Of a stretch of 64,000 bases of DNA, positions 13,126-25,158 are shown piece by piece (positions within the stretch are counted from its first letter, which is position 1; every line of letters begins with the position of its first letter). The notes under the pieces are model-generated. The model worked only from the letters and a program-made list of their open reading frames with translations, had not been told where the DNA came from and searched no databases. This DNA comes from Paragonimus westermani. Taxonomy: Eukaryota; Platyhelminthes; Trematoda; Plagiorchiida; Troglotrematidae. A program made the position numbers and the translations under genes. Location of the stretch: NCBI GenBank assembly GCA_008508345.1, contig QNGE01001036.1, positions 43,289 to 107,288 on the forward strand, read 5' to 3'.

Positions 13126-16100
13126 CTGTTGGGCCATTTCATTGTTGGTGTTTCGTTAAAAATAAGCATCCATGGATATATAGTACAGTGGAGTGTCTAG
13201 GACCGTGATCGGTTTACAAAATTATTGGAGCTACCAGGTCTAAGATTTCTTAATCACCTATATTTTGACTGTTGCAGGTAGTGTGGTTTTATCGATGATC
13301 AGTTGTCTTCATTCGTAAAGAGTTGCAACGCTTCGTACAGATTTCCACCTTTGGGACTTACGTACGGTAATTTACTTTCTTTCTTTCAGGCTGTTAAAAG
13401 CCAGACATGCAAGGCAGAGCTGAGTATATACATTTGTAGTGAACATTTCTGTGTACTCTCAACAGCCGTTAATGTAAAACAACAGTAAGATTACCAGAAC
13501 TAGCAAACGGTACTATAGAGAAAATGAAAGCATTTTTGCAAATGTAGTTCATAGGTAGCCGGTTAACCAACAAATTGCGTCATCTAATGTTAATGGCTTC
13601 ACCACCCATCTGTTTAACTGTTTCATTGTTCGTTTGGTTACTTGGTGGTTCAATGGCTGTCCACGAGAATAACTCGCATCTGACCACTTTATCTTAAATG
13701 TAATCTGCCAGTTCAGTTAAGGTTATGACGAAGCCTACGTAATCGCATGTGACTGTTTCAGCTGATAGCTGAGTGTATCCCGGAGTAGTTAACAGCAGTA
13801 CTCTTGCGAAACTTCCTAGGGACTGCTGCAAACTCGATGAATGTGGTCATCTAGCTCACCCAGTTAAGCCGAACAATCCAAATCCAAATCTGTAAACGGT
13901 CAGTGAAGAAAATCCAATTCAACAACACCACTCGGTATTGCGTTCACAAAAGAAGCTGAACTGGTCAGCATTTTTGATGTGTACCAGATTGCATCACTGA
14001 TGCATGGAGGAGTGAGACCTGTTGGTTGACATGTTCACTTGCTTCTGGTTATGTGCAGTTTGTACAGAATTCACTTTTAAGTTAGCAACTGATGGAAAAA
14101 AGAGCCAGGTTTTCCGCAAATCACTAAAAATGCGCCTTCTTCGTTTCGACAGGATAGAATTTTTTTAGTTTTCAGCCACTGGATGCAACTGGAAGATAAT
14201 TGTCTTCGGATAACTTTTGAGTTCGCTTATTCCATGCTGACAGCAAATGATTCATGGTTTATGCATCGTATTTGTATTGTGCGTAGCTCAAATGTACGTG
14301 AAAACAGACAGAGAAAATTTTCTAAACGACTTTCAGACATGAAAGATTCAACCGTGTGCAATGTCGGCAGTAATGCGGGAAAAAAATCCAGTTTCGACCA
14401 ATACAAACAACCGTCTTCTTCTTGATTTGAGAGCAATTTCACCACGCTATATATGTAACTATGATTATAACTATGGTTTCATCAGTTTCACGAAAGAAAA
14501 GGGAAAGTATTCAGAAGGCATCAGATAGACAGCGAAAGCTTCTACTTTGTCTCACATTGTGTTAAACATCTTAATCTCACAACGTTGTAGAAATTACTAT
14601 TTGAAAATGATGGGTATTTTATATGTGGTTAGCTATTCAAAAATAACCCGGTTGACAATCGGACTGACAGTGGCTTATACGGTGATTTAAGTACAGATGA
14701 CGTTAGTTTATTTCACATCGAAGTCCAGCATCATCCGCCTCTTCGTGCAATGGTCATTACTGTATCAACAAAGAGACAGGAGTCCGTGTAATACTGGCAG
14801 AAAAACTGGACTATTTTCAACAAGAAGACAAACTTGCAAAACGATGAAAGTTTCCACCTTATATCGTCTGACTTTAGCTGAAGTGCGTGCATATGGCCCA
14901 TATCCGGGGAACTATACAGTGTATCTGGTCCTTGAAATTGTTTGTTTAGTTAGATAACAAAACAAAATCTGTGAGCCTCTGAGTTTTATTGGGGCAGTTA
15001 AGTGCGCTCACTTTAGTGTAACGTACTTCTGGAGGTTGACCTTCTGGAACATTCATTCTACAAGCTCCTTACAGATTTGTATTACAATAAATGCTAATTC
15101 TAATAGGTAATGAACACAACTTGCCAATGAACTGATCTACTTTTCTAAAAATAACTCTTTCTGTTTTCAAGCTGTACATGAAAATCCTACGCGAACATTC
15201 CAGTTGGATTTTTACAAATGTTCCGTTGATCACACTTAATGTTTACAACTTCATGTGGGTCGATATTCAAGTCAATTTGTGGGACATTGATCTGTTCGGC
15301 ATTCTTTCAACCTTACTATTTAATTGGACATGTATCATGATCTTTCTTGTTGTACACAGTGCCTCTATTTCGGCTGAAATCACTTAGTATTCAATTAATG
15401 GAAAAACTGCACATACCCTACTCTATCACAGATCTCACGGATTAAGGAATGAATTAATATGGTAACGACTTCTGAAACTTGAACAGTTTACTGTTGGGTC
15501 CCGCATATTCTTCACTGATCTGATACCAGGTAACATTTGAAATCCTTTTCTTGTGCGAAATATGAGGATAGTCTCATCACTATTCATATCGTATTAATTG
15601 TTGCATTGGTTCGTGAAGTGAATGATACAACTTTATCACATCAATCTCGGAACAGTGTTACTGGCTTTGCTCACAGTAGTTTCTAGTGAAGACATGGCGT
15701 ATTTATAAGCTCTCGATAACCACTAGTTTTTTAGGTTAAAAAAGAATTTCAGACATTAGTTGAAAGTATAACTGCTACGGTGATCACTTCTCTTATTAAA
15801 ACTAAACAATCACACGTAAGTCTTACAGAAACCCAAGCTCAATGATACAAAAACACGCATAGATTATATTGTTGAAGATTCTGATTTGTATGTGGTTGTT
15901 CGATTATTCTGCTAACTGACACTTGTAGACAATCCTGAAGAAATTGTGTCAACCAATTAACTACTGCTTGTTGTATTTATAGATAATAGGTAAGGATTGC
16001 CCTAATCCCTAATTCGCCGTGTTGCTTCCAGAATTCCGGGTGGTAGATCAGCGTAAATCGGAGTACCTCAAGTGCTGCAAGTTGGAAATCTCTGATATTA

Positions 16101-18481
16101 AGGCAGCTGAGCTTAAACAAATATTACCTCTAATATCTTAGGGGTTATTTATGTTTTTCTACCGGAAGCTTAGGTGCCAACAGGAATTAGAAATACCTCT
16201 AAAAAATTATTTATGCCTAATAGTCTTCAGAAAAATATGCAAGTGTGGAACTAATAAAAACAAACTGAAGTCTACTTCAAATCAATATGTCCGGCAGAAT
16301 CGTATTTACAACAGAAGTTTGTTGCCTTAAGATTGATGTGAATTGTACAGTCAGCATTACAACATGACTAGTGACAAACCCTCTTGTGTTCTGTTGCGCT
16401 GTACTCTTTCAATTTTTCTGTGTAAGTCGCTGATTTCAGATTCAAGATAAACTGCATTTCCTCACAGTTTTCCAATCATTGATCTAAGTGGAACTGGTCT
16501 ACGGGTATGTCTGGGTCACGCTGAAGTTACCGGTTTCATCTGACGGTATATTTAGGGAAATGGGTCTGTTACTGTCTTTGGTTATAGTTTGCATGAGAAA
16601 CTGAAAGGTGACAACTTTGAAAGAGATAGTGCATAGAAATTAAATGTACACTTCGACTGAGCTGCATGAAGTGAACTCTTTATAGCAAAACTTTGTGTTA
16701 TGTTGAAAATACTTCAGAGATTGACATTGTTCACAACCAAAGCATCAGTCTCATCTTCTTAGAAATTTTGTGGATGACGCTTGCGTATTCCAGTCTTGTG
16801 ACCGCGAAGGAGGCTTGATCTGGTAAGTTGGCTATTGCAGAACAACCATTAAAGATTTGTTACAATGTAAATTACTCAGCAACACAAGCGTGAACAGCTG
16901 CTATGTTCTCATCTTCTTGGCAGTAGTGCAGCCAAGCTCTCTTGGATGATAGGTCGGGCAAGATGCATGCATACGTTTCCGATGGTCGCCTCAAATTCCT
17001 GATCCTTGTGGAGTTGAGACTGCCCATGTGAATTGTAACATACTACTCGAAAACGAAGATGCATATTTTGGAATAACATAATTTCAGAGGAGTATTTTTT
17101 CCACAGAGTTCTTCCGCATTCTACTTGCACATTTTTTCATCACAGCTCACCAAGCCGTAGGACAATTCAGCCATTACGCCCATCATCTTTGCTGTTCTAT
17201 CGATCTTGTTTCTTTTATTGAAAAACTCAGTGATAGACACAATAAGATACATTCAAACAAAACATGGTAGCCGCTGAAATGTTTGTTGAAATTTGTACGA
17301 AAATTCAATCTTCACTAATACGCACTTCGAAAGCATACTTCCACAAATTCCGGCAAAAGCAAATTAACTGACTTTCCCTACGTAAAGTTTATGCACCTTG
17401 ATGAGGCCTGAGCAGACACATCATGGATCTTGAATTTTGTTTGTATAGTATGATAACTGTTTGATATTCCTGAAAATTGTCATGATTTTTCATTTTGTTT
17501 GGCGTTTTCCGGAATAAGTTTCTGTCTGTTGTTGGGATGCTTTTGATAATGTTGACCCATTTTAAAAGTCCGTTTGACCACCGCCCTTCAAGCTCATTGT
17601 TCCTCTGAACACTGTCAACTTTGACTATATGCTGTCGAGACTTTGATATAATTTGTAACCATCTTATTGTTCCTGTTGTCTACTTTACATTCATACTAAA
17701 ATTTAAGACGTAGATAAGCTGATTGATGAGAACACAGGGATACTGGTCTGATAAACAATTGCTTTCTGAGCCTACCACAGCTACATTGCCTTCTTCAAAA
17801 CTGTTCATGAGAAAAGTCGCAAAATTCATGAAGCGTTTGTGTACATGTGGTATGAAAAGTGAATGTTAGACTCAATATTATTTGTATGGCCTGGACTGGA
17901 AGTTGAGTGGGCGTTATGTCACACGAACAAGATCAAACGTTTTTGTGGCAAGACTGATTGAGTGACATGTGGTCAGAAAAGTGTTAGCGACGAGACAATT
18001 TGTGTGCGGAGAATCAGGTTTGGTTTAAGTGTTCTGACTACAAATAATTAGCTGGTATTCAAAATGCGCTAGCAGAACGCCTTAATTTGAATAAGTGTAA
18101 TTAGGTTGGAACCTCGAAGTGATTTCGTAATGTCTGCGCGACAATTGATATCGGCAGCATGTTCACAAAGTGGAGCTAGTAGTTGATTTGAGGCAGCCGG
18201 CGAATAATGTTTGACTGTTTTGATGAACGACCATAGCAGCCTGCAGCACAGCAGCGTTAAAAACAAACGTTTGGATGTAGTGCAATCGTTGATCTTCTAA
18301 ATATCTTTCGACCGCATAAATCCAGATTTTATTCGACATCAGTACTAAAGAACGTTTCATAACGGATCATAAGTCAAAGTGACAAATTTGAGCTCTGACC
18401 TCATCTACAGATACACGAGGGCATACATGACATTTGGACGAAGGAAACCAGGAGAAGGTGTTCAAAGTAACCGGTTTAGAA
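13126..18481. other. Non-coding stretch, no recognised gene
   Basis: More than 5 kb without a supported gene or repeat. Scattered open frames of 60 to 86 codons are all without recognisable motifs. Confidence 0.4.
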
Positions 18482-18793
18482 ATGACTACTGAGTAGTCGA
18501 GGATTTGGTTTATTTTCAAGTTGAATACCACTCGTAACTGATCGCAGCCTTTGCATTCAGGTAGACTGTCCAGCCAGCCTCTTTCGAAAAGAAACACTAG
18601 ACTCGAGTTTCGCTCTCGTTAGAGCTCGTCAGTAGCGCATATCCTTGCCACGGCCGGGATTTGAACTCCGGTCATTTTAATCATGAGGCAACCGTGTTGA
18701 CCACTGCGCCATTGACCTCACATTAGGCACGACCGAATTATCAAATCAGAACGCTTGATGCCCTTTGCTTGTTAGCAGTGATCAGGTCGCCTT
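18482..18793 (-). mobile_element. Copy of the tRNA-derived SINE, minus strand
   Basis: On the minus strand it reads the tRNA-like block with the B box (GAGTTCAAATCCCGGCC), then the GATATGCGCTACTGACGAGCTC block, the CTCGAGTCTAGTG block, GAAAGAGGCTGGCTGG and the A/T-rich 3' tail with CTCGACTACTCAGTAG. It abuts the plus-strand copy 18790-19185, head to head. Confidence 0.75.
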
Positions 18794-19185
18794 GCAGGTT
18801 TAATGAGATCAGTGGCCTCGACCTGTTTCGGCAGTCCTAATTGCGGAGTTATCGAGTGGAGTTAACAGGAAAGTTAACGTGTCTCTCTTGAGAGGATCGG
18901 GCAAACTGATCGTTGCTCACAGGCGAGAGTGGTTGGGCGTTCAGATTTGATAATTCGGTCGCGCCTAATGTGAGGTCAGTGGTGCAGGGGTTGACACGGT
19001 TGATTCGTGATTGAAATGACCGGAGTTCAAATCCGGGCCGTGGCAAGGATATGCACTACTGACGAGCTCTATTGAGAGCGAAACTCAAGTCTAGTGGTTT
19101 TTTTTTTCGAAAGAGGCTGGCTAGATAGGCTTTGCGAATGCAAAAGCTGTGATTATATGTGAATGATGTTCAACCTGATTATAAA
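18790..19185 (+). mobile_element. Copy of the tRNA-derived SINE, plus strand
   Basis: Nearly full-length: it begins with the same GTCGCCTTGCA head and TGAG block as the 25159 copy and runs to the tail near 19185. The B box (GAGTTCAAATCC) is intact. The A box region reads TGGTGCAGGGG. A T10 run near 19100 would act as a polymerase III stop. With the minus copy to its left it forms an inverted repeat with arms of about 300 to 400 bases. Confidence 0.75.
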
Positions 19186-21987
19186 TGACTGATAAAATGT
19201 GTGGTTGGGCTGGAAACGGGAAAAACTTTCAGGATATGTTTATTTGCGTGTGTAGCTGAAGATAACGTGCCATAAGCACCATAAGAGCGCATTTTAAACA
19301 GTAATCTTGAAGAGTCAAATAGTAGAATACGGTTTAGGAATACAACATGAACTGTACAGTTCATCTTTCCCAGATTATTTTGCATGGTTTTCTCAGACAA
19401 AATCGGGGGAAGCAAAGAAGGAAAACGGGCATGAAACTTACATTTTCACAAATCAAAACGCAGAGAATTATTTGAAGGTTCTGGGGAGAAGGGGCTCTCA
19501 ACAACCTTAAAGGGTGTCACCTAACGACCCGATATTTGTATAATCTCTGGTGAAACCTGTGATACGGACTTGTGTGGATAAATAACGAGAGCGTTGTGGA
19601 AAAATGACGGATTGAGATCGAAGGAGTTGTTGTTAGTGTGCGATGCACATACATTACTTCAGCTGAGTTCTGAAACCTGTCGTATTAAATCAACCGCGGT
19701 TTATCTAAACGTTTTACTGACTTTGTTTGTCTGGCTTGCATTAGAAGCAATGAGTGAACAATATGTAATTACAAATTTCCTTTGGGATTTTCCCATTAAC
19801 AGTCAGGTCAGAATATCGTTTTCGGATAGAAAGCCATCTAAGATGTTTGAACTAATTATTTTCGATGAAAAGTACGATAGAAACAGGGTTTATTGTGCCG
19901 GTTTTTAATTTATAGGTTTTCTTATGAATATCTTCTAAGAATGCGCTTTTGAGCTAATATGGTTCAGTGTTGAATACAGTAAAAATTCACACGAATTCGT
20001 TCGAACTTTACAATTTGTTTATAACGCTTATCTCCAACTTTACATCAAAATTCCTTGAGTTCAAGAAGTCTACTTAAATAACATCGAATTCTTTACCATG
20101 CAGTAATAATGGGGAGGTTATTTTTTGAACCCATTTGAAGTTAGTCTGTTTTACAGGATTCCTTAATTGATGCGTTCTGCAATAACACTGAAATGATAGT
20201 GAACGAACAATTTTTTCCAATCTTCACACTGACTTCCTCTCAAGAAGTGCTATGCTAATAAACCGTAATACAGATCTGATACACCCGCATATTTTGAAAA
20301 CCATTTTGTTCCTGTAGAAACCTGCTATATACCAACAATATCAAGCTAGGTGTGCTCTTGTGGAACTTGGGGAACTTGAGTCTCTAACTGTCTTGTTCTA
20401 TAGTATGCATAGAAAAGTGGCAGTGTTGATACCTCTCATATATAGATAGGGAATCTCGGGGATTACTTTCGAGAGTGTTTGCAAGTACCAATTGTTGTCA
20501 TTTGTTAGAAATAAGTTTCTTGTTCCCCCTTGGTACCACCGCGTTATTTGGTGGCAAAATTTCAAATATCACTCACCAGTAGGCATCTGTAGGAATATCT
20601 ATGCATACAGTGCGAAGTTTTGCGTGCATATATTCATCCATTCCCAGATCTCTTGTTAACAACCGGGAGTGGGAGCTAGCTGTTTCATTCCCACGAAACT
20701 CAATTGCAAATCGGCATGTTATCCGGTTGACACAACTTTTGACTTGTCCCATTGTGAAACGCACTGCCTAACACTGTGACTGTGGTCGGTTGAATATAGA
20801 TTTTTGATCGTTACGTGCGTAAGCGTTAACCATATCTTGGACGCTCTTGGGCATCCTTGTGCACTCTCACAAGCTATCATACAAAAATGCCTGTATAGAT
20901 CTGGTTTGGTTCTGTACTTGTCCGTTTTGTTTGTTGTTTGGTTACCTCCGTGTGAAACTTCAGTGTGTCGGCTTTCTACACACTCAAATTTGCTTGTCCA
21001 GTTAACAGACTTAAAGATGGATGAGCTTCAGTTCACTTTTTCTGACTAAATCTTGATGTCTAACAGAACTGTAGTGAGGCAGATGCATTAGTAATAATAT
21101 TTGCCCTTCACGCCATTAATTTGACACCATATTGGATAGAGAGGCAATCAACCGAGAATGACTGCTGGACCTGTAAAATAATATTTATAACACGCGGTTT
21201 TCAGTAAGCAGCCAAAACACATTGGTCAACCCATTGTATTCGATACACGGCATATAGCGAGTACTCTAAACTTCCGTTCTTATGGTTACTGTACAAATAT
21301 TTACCTCAGCTGCGAGATTATTGGGAAGTGGATGCGTACGTCTGAACTCAGATTTCTTCATCGCCCACAGTTTTTCTCCAATTTGAAGGTAGTTTCACTC
21401 CTCCAATACGCTTAAAGTAGCACTTCGTTCGATCATTCTTGCAACACTTCTAATGAATAGGAATGGAGAGTACTCATAGATATTCAAACCGGTAGGAATG
21501 TGTGACGTGCCGAACGATTAGTACAGGTAAATCTGCCGCCTGCCGAATTTTTGTCCCATACATTCAGACTTTGCAGACCTCCGGGAGGTGTTTGAAGCAC
21601 TAGGTTAAGCCCAACCAGCGAGCAACCTTTAGTGTTATTCTGGAGAGTCGGTGATTATACGTGTGTACATGGCAACCGTCCAGTAACTTCAAGATTGACT
21701 GGAAATTTCGATAATTCATAACGAACGACAATAGCAGACGCGGGTTTTGGCATCAAATCAATGATGAATGACCATAGTTTTGTAAGATATCGAAAAAATT
21801 ACAACAAACTTCAATAGTGGATTCGTCAACAACTCTTAGAATTACGAACTGAAACAGAAAACGGAACTAAATAAAACATTCTCTCAAATGAGTGCAAGAA
21901 GCAGCCGGACTGCAAATGGTTAAAGGTTATCTGTGGTATTCTAGCATGGACAGAGACCAAAAGCCTCGTTCATAAACGTGTGATATT
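19186..21987. other. Non-coding stretch, no recognised gene
   Basis: No supported gene. The longest open frame (19594-19908, 104 codons, +) has no motif and lies in AT-rich sequence. I regard it as chance. Confidence 0.4.
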
Positions 21988-22490
21988 CTAAACAATGTTT
22001 TCGACACGAAGACGGTTATTTGAAAATACTGGAACAAACATTGATTGAACTTCACTTTCTTCTTCCAGAGTATCAATTTCCGTTTTCTGTACTCTCAGTT
22101 GTGCTCGTAAACTTGACATTTCTTTGCGAACTTTTATATCCCCAGCTTCACGCATGTTGGGTTTACCTTGAAGCCTAGACTGTAAAAAGTCGCATCTATC
22201 GGAAAGAATTCGATATTCTTCCTGCAAGCCGTCTAGCTTCTTCATCAAATCGCTCTTTTCAGTAAGTAAATCTCTTTCACGAGAAGCTAGTTCAAATTTT
22301 TCTTTCACTAACTTAAGTTCCTCCTCGCGCTGCTCCTGGTCCATAATCATGTTTCGTCTCACCTCAGTAACATCGCGGTTTGCACCGGAGGGGGCACAAA
22401 GCCGTTGTAAATCTCGATTCTCTTTTTCCAACTTACGTTTATGATATTGTAAGCTTTGAAGGTCTGACTTCGTCTCATTCACTGTCTCTT
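21988..22490 (-). CDS. Coiled-coil protein, probable terminal exon
   Basis: An open frame of about 165 codons starts after a candidate acceptor (ACCGCAG at 22497-22491) and ends at a TAG at 21990-21988. The product is strongly helical and charged, rich in Glu, Lys, Leu, Arg and Gln. It shows heptad-like spacing over most of its length, for example KRKLEKENRDLQRL, EEELKLVKEKFELASRERD, DLMKKLDGLQEEYRILSD and LRAQLRVQKTEIDTLEEE. A short GKPNMREAG stretch breaks the coil around residue 108. The last 20 residues are not coiled and lead to the stop. There is no ATG near the start, so this is an exon and not a whole gene. No partner exon was found: upstream lies a gypsy relic. Many structural, ciliary or centrosomal proteins look like this and I cannot choose among them. 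A processed pseudogene fragment is possible. Confidence 0.6.
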
Positions 22491-22939
22491 CTGCGGTTTT
22501 TCACTGTTCTGACCTGATATTTAAAAGCACCTGGATAAAGTTGAAAGCATGTTTCAAGTGGGAAATTTGTTCCCAATTATCTACTCTTACGTCTTGTTGG
22601 ATAAGGGTTAATGCAGTCACTTAATTTACGTCTGTGGGTTTTGCGTTACTTAGTTATTCAAAAGTTGTCAACTTTTCGAAGAGAATTGCATTCGTGCTGA
22701 AAACTAATTCACACTCTGTGATTGTATAACAGGACAACTCAATTTTAATTCGCTCAGAAATGGCGAAGTGTTCCGTGAAAGCAATGTTTGAAAGCTGCTA
22801 ACAGTTTTTCTGCCATTTAGGCATATTTTCTCGCGAACGTTTCAATGTAATGCTCCTGGTCCATCAAGGGGGCTTCACCCGTACATAACATCCTCCTCTC
22901 TGTTCGACTGACGATTGCGCCAGGTCTTAGCTTCTGGTC

Positions 22940-23400
22940 TAAACTAACCGCAACCCGAAGGACGCCACGTGCACCTCATACACTCCCGACGGCACGTTGA
23001 AGGCCATTTTAGCCTTCTACAACCTCTGTCTGCCAACGATCTTAAGTCAAGAGCATCGAAGAGATCATCAATTGTTAGCAACGAGAACGCGCATTTCTTT
23101 GTCACTTGGTTGAGCTTTCTATAATCAAAGCCTAATCGTAACCTACCGCCCTTCTTTTTACCGGAACTATTAGGGTATCTCATGGAGAATTTGATGGTGT
23201 GATCACATCGTCCTACAGCATTTCGTCAGCTACCCTACAAACCTCATCCTGCAGGTGTGCAGTTATCCATCGTGGAAGTATCTTGATTGGCGGCGCATCC
23301 CTCGTATTAATTCCATCCCTCAGAATGCTCATGTGATTCAGCTTTGCTCCTTTTCTAACAAACACATGCGGCTGACTTGATTATTGAATTTAAGCATTCG
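22940..23400 (-). mobile_element. Degraded Ty3/gypsy reverse-transcriptase fragment
   Basis: On the minus strand the order of conserved gypsy pol pieces is clear: a linker with INTRDAPPIK and PRW, then DEVCRVADEML, VITPSNSP, a frameshift within an A/G run, and KKKGGRLRLGFDYRKLNQVT followed by LLTIDDLFDAL. In family members this corresponds to the stretch leading to ML..GVI.PS.SPW, then KKDG.LR.C.DYR.LN and the P.P.ID.LLD.L block. Stops follow VADEML and SNSP, and the frame changes before KKKGG, so the copy is dead. The catalytic YxDD part, RNase H and integrase were not recognised on either side, and no LTRs were seen. Confidence 0.75.
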
Positions 23401-24990
23401 GAACTTCGCGAGTTACCAGAAGCCCCACTCAGTCGGATCGCTTCGTGGATCCGACGACTGCTGTTTTGCGGGCCACAATGATATAGAGGGAGAAATGGGC
23501 TTCTGACGGGACTTCAATCATAAAGTTCGGTTGAGTGGTACCGGACGGACCCTTCAACTGAATTTTTGTGCAAATCGAGTGCGCACCTGAGAAATATCAG
23601 CAAATCCATCCCCGAAAAAACACATCTGGAAACATCTCACAAGCAACAAAAGGACTATTAAGATGAGGGTGTATTTGGGACATTCTAAAGCTTGGCGAAG
23701 GAGTGCGGTTACAGAAGACGGTTCCGAGCCCGGGAGTCCCAGCGAGGATGAATAAATCGTGAAAACGACAGTATCTTTTTCTGCAAATACTTTTGGAGGC
23801 AAGGTGTCAAATTGAACTGACAAACAACCGATCGTGGCTCAAGTCAACCAAGTGAAGTGGTATACACAGACTAGAGTCTGTGTACCACCATGGGACGTAT
23901 GTGAAATCGGGCTGGAGGTCGGAGTTTCGAACGAACTAGACAGGTGAGGCACCAGGGACGGTACCCAACAGAGAGGGGAGTTGCGCAACGTTCAACAGAA
24001 TCTAGTAAGCCCTGAGTCATTGAACAGTCAGACGAGCGTGGATATTTTTTAATAAATCCTTGTCTGCTACTCTGGTTGCATGCCGCAATAACTTTCATTA
24101 ATTTCATAGCAAACACAGATAGGACTTTCCTAAAGTTATCAAAATGTGTCAGTTAAATTATTTCGGTAATTTATTTTAACACACTTTACTTTTTAACAAT
24201 ACTGCAACTTCACAGTTTCCCTTAGATCTGATCTGTGAGATGGAAGATGCAAATCTGCAGTTCTAGTCCAAAAAAATTTGAAATAATCTAAAAAATCACA
24301 TACATTGGTCAGTCTTGAAGTTTCTTAACTGCTAAACGTTACAAGATGTATCACCCTGTGCCATAGGCTGTTATGATATTCTGCCAAGTTTATCTGGAGT
24401 TCCCACTGAACGTTCCGGTGAATTTTACATCATTCGTGGTACCCTCGGTTGTAAACCGCTGGACATAGCGTTAGCAACCAAAGAAGAGAAAATAGGCAAC
24501 TTACAAAAATTGACCGGTTCGTTCCCGTAATTCCGACTGATCTCAATGATCATCTGGGGGACAAAACCTACATAAGTTTTTCTCATTACTAAGCCGAACA
24601 ATTTTGAGTGGAGAGGCAAATAATATTTCACCCTGATCTACGCACTTATTGTTGGGTTCAGGTTATTGTATATGCACCTTACCGTTCAATAAAATGTTCT
24701 TGAGACTGAACAGTTTGCAGGTTTTGAAATCAATGCTTTTTCATAGAAAGCCTTGTCACCGGCTATAGATAAACACTAACGTTCAATGTTATCCAATGGT
24801 GCACATTTTCATTTCAACAGACTTTTAAGCCAGCCTGTCTCGGAAACTGTCTTTGACTAGATTTGCCGTTCCACCATGATCGAAATGTGAATTCCGCCAC
24901 GCGTTCTTGAGGCCATTGCACTGAGAAGCGAGCTGGTCGACTCAAATTAGGCATGTCTAGCTTCCACTGTGTGAACCCACAGCCAGTTTT
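23401..24990. other. Mostly unassigned; may include further gypsy relic
   Basis: The stretch upstream of the reverse-transcriptase relic on the minus strand could hold decayed gag/protease sequence, but no CCHC or DSG motif was found. A perfect 8-bp inverted repeat (GTCGGATC/GATCCGAC) occurs near 23432-23455. The segment 24828-24975 loosely follows the SINE on the minus strand but is too diverged to call. Confidence 0.35.
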
Positions 24991-25153
24991 GATATTGATA
25001 TGTTCGCCGAGCTTGGCATTTAGGTTGCAAACGTTTCATCACCAAGTGAGGTGACATCATCAGTGCTGAAGCACTCACGCACTGATGACGTCACCTCGCC
25101 TGGTGATGAAACGTTTGCAACCTAAATGCCAAGCTCGGCGAACATATCAATAC
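24991..25153. repeat. Foldback hairpin with hammerhead-like core
   Basis: Two inverted arms of about 75 bases (24991-25066 and 25079-25153) differ at only 3 positions over about 73 paired bases and are separated by a 12-base loop. Each arm, read toward its own 3' side, carries CTGATGA, one spacer base, the stem GTCACC/GGTGAT with a 6-base loop, then GAAACGTTTGC. On the plus strand these are 25082-25088, 25090-25095, 25102-25107 and 25108-25118. This order matches the conserved core of a hammerhead ribozyme, with GCA (25079-25081) and TGC (25116-25118) able to form a short stem I. Against it: an extra base precedes stem II, and helix III is reduced to AC/GT with no loop. A single-arm copy lies at 7376-7507. 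The hairpin is certain. The ribozyme reading is a hypothesis. Confidence 0.85.
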
Positions 25154-25158
25154 CAAAA
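25149..25158 (+). repeat. Left target-site duplication of the SINE
   Basis: AATACCAAAA, repeated exactly at 25581-25590. The single-arm copy at 7376-7507 shows the pre-insertion context (ATTACCAAAACCATCAA), supporting this as the insertion site. Confidence 0.8.

Noticed and set aside
24828..24975. Possible further minus-strand SINE copy
   Set aside because: Block order is loosely similar (AGCCAGCCTGTCTCGGAAA, TTGAGGCCATTGCACTG) but similarity is too low to separate from chance by eye.
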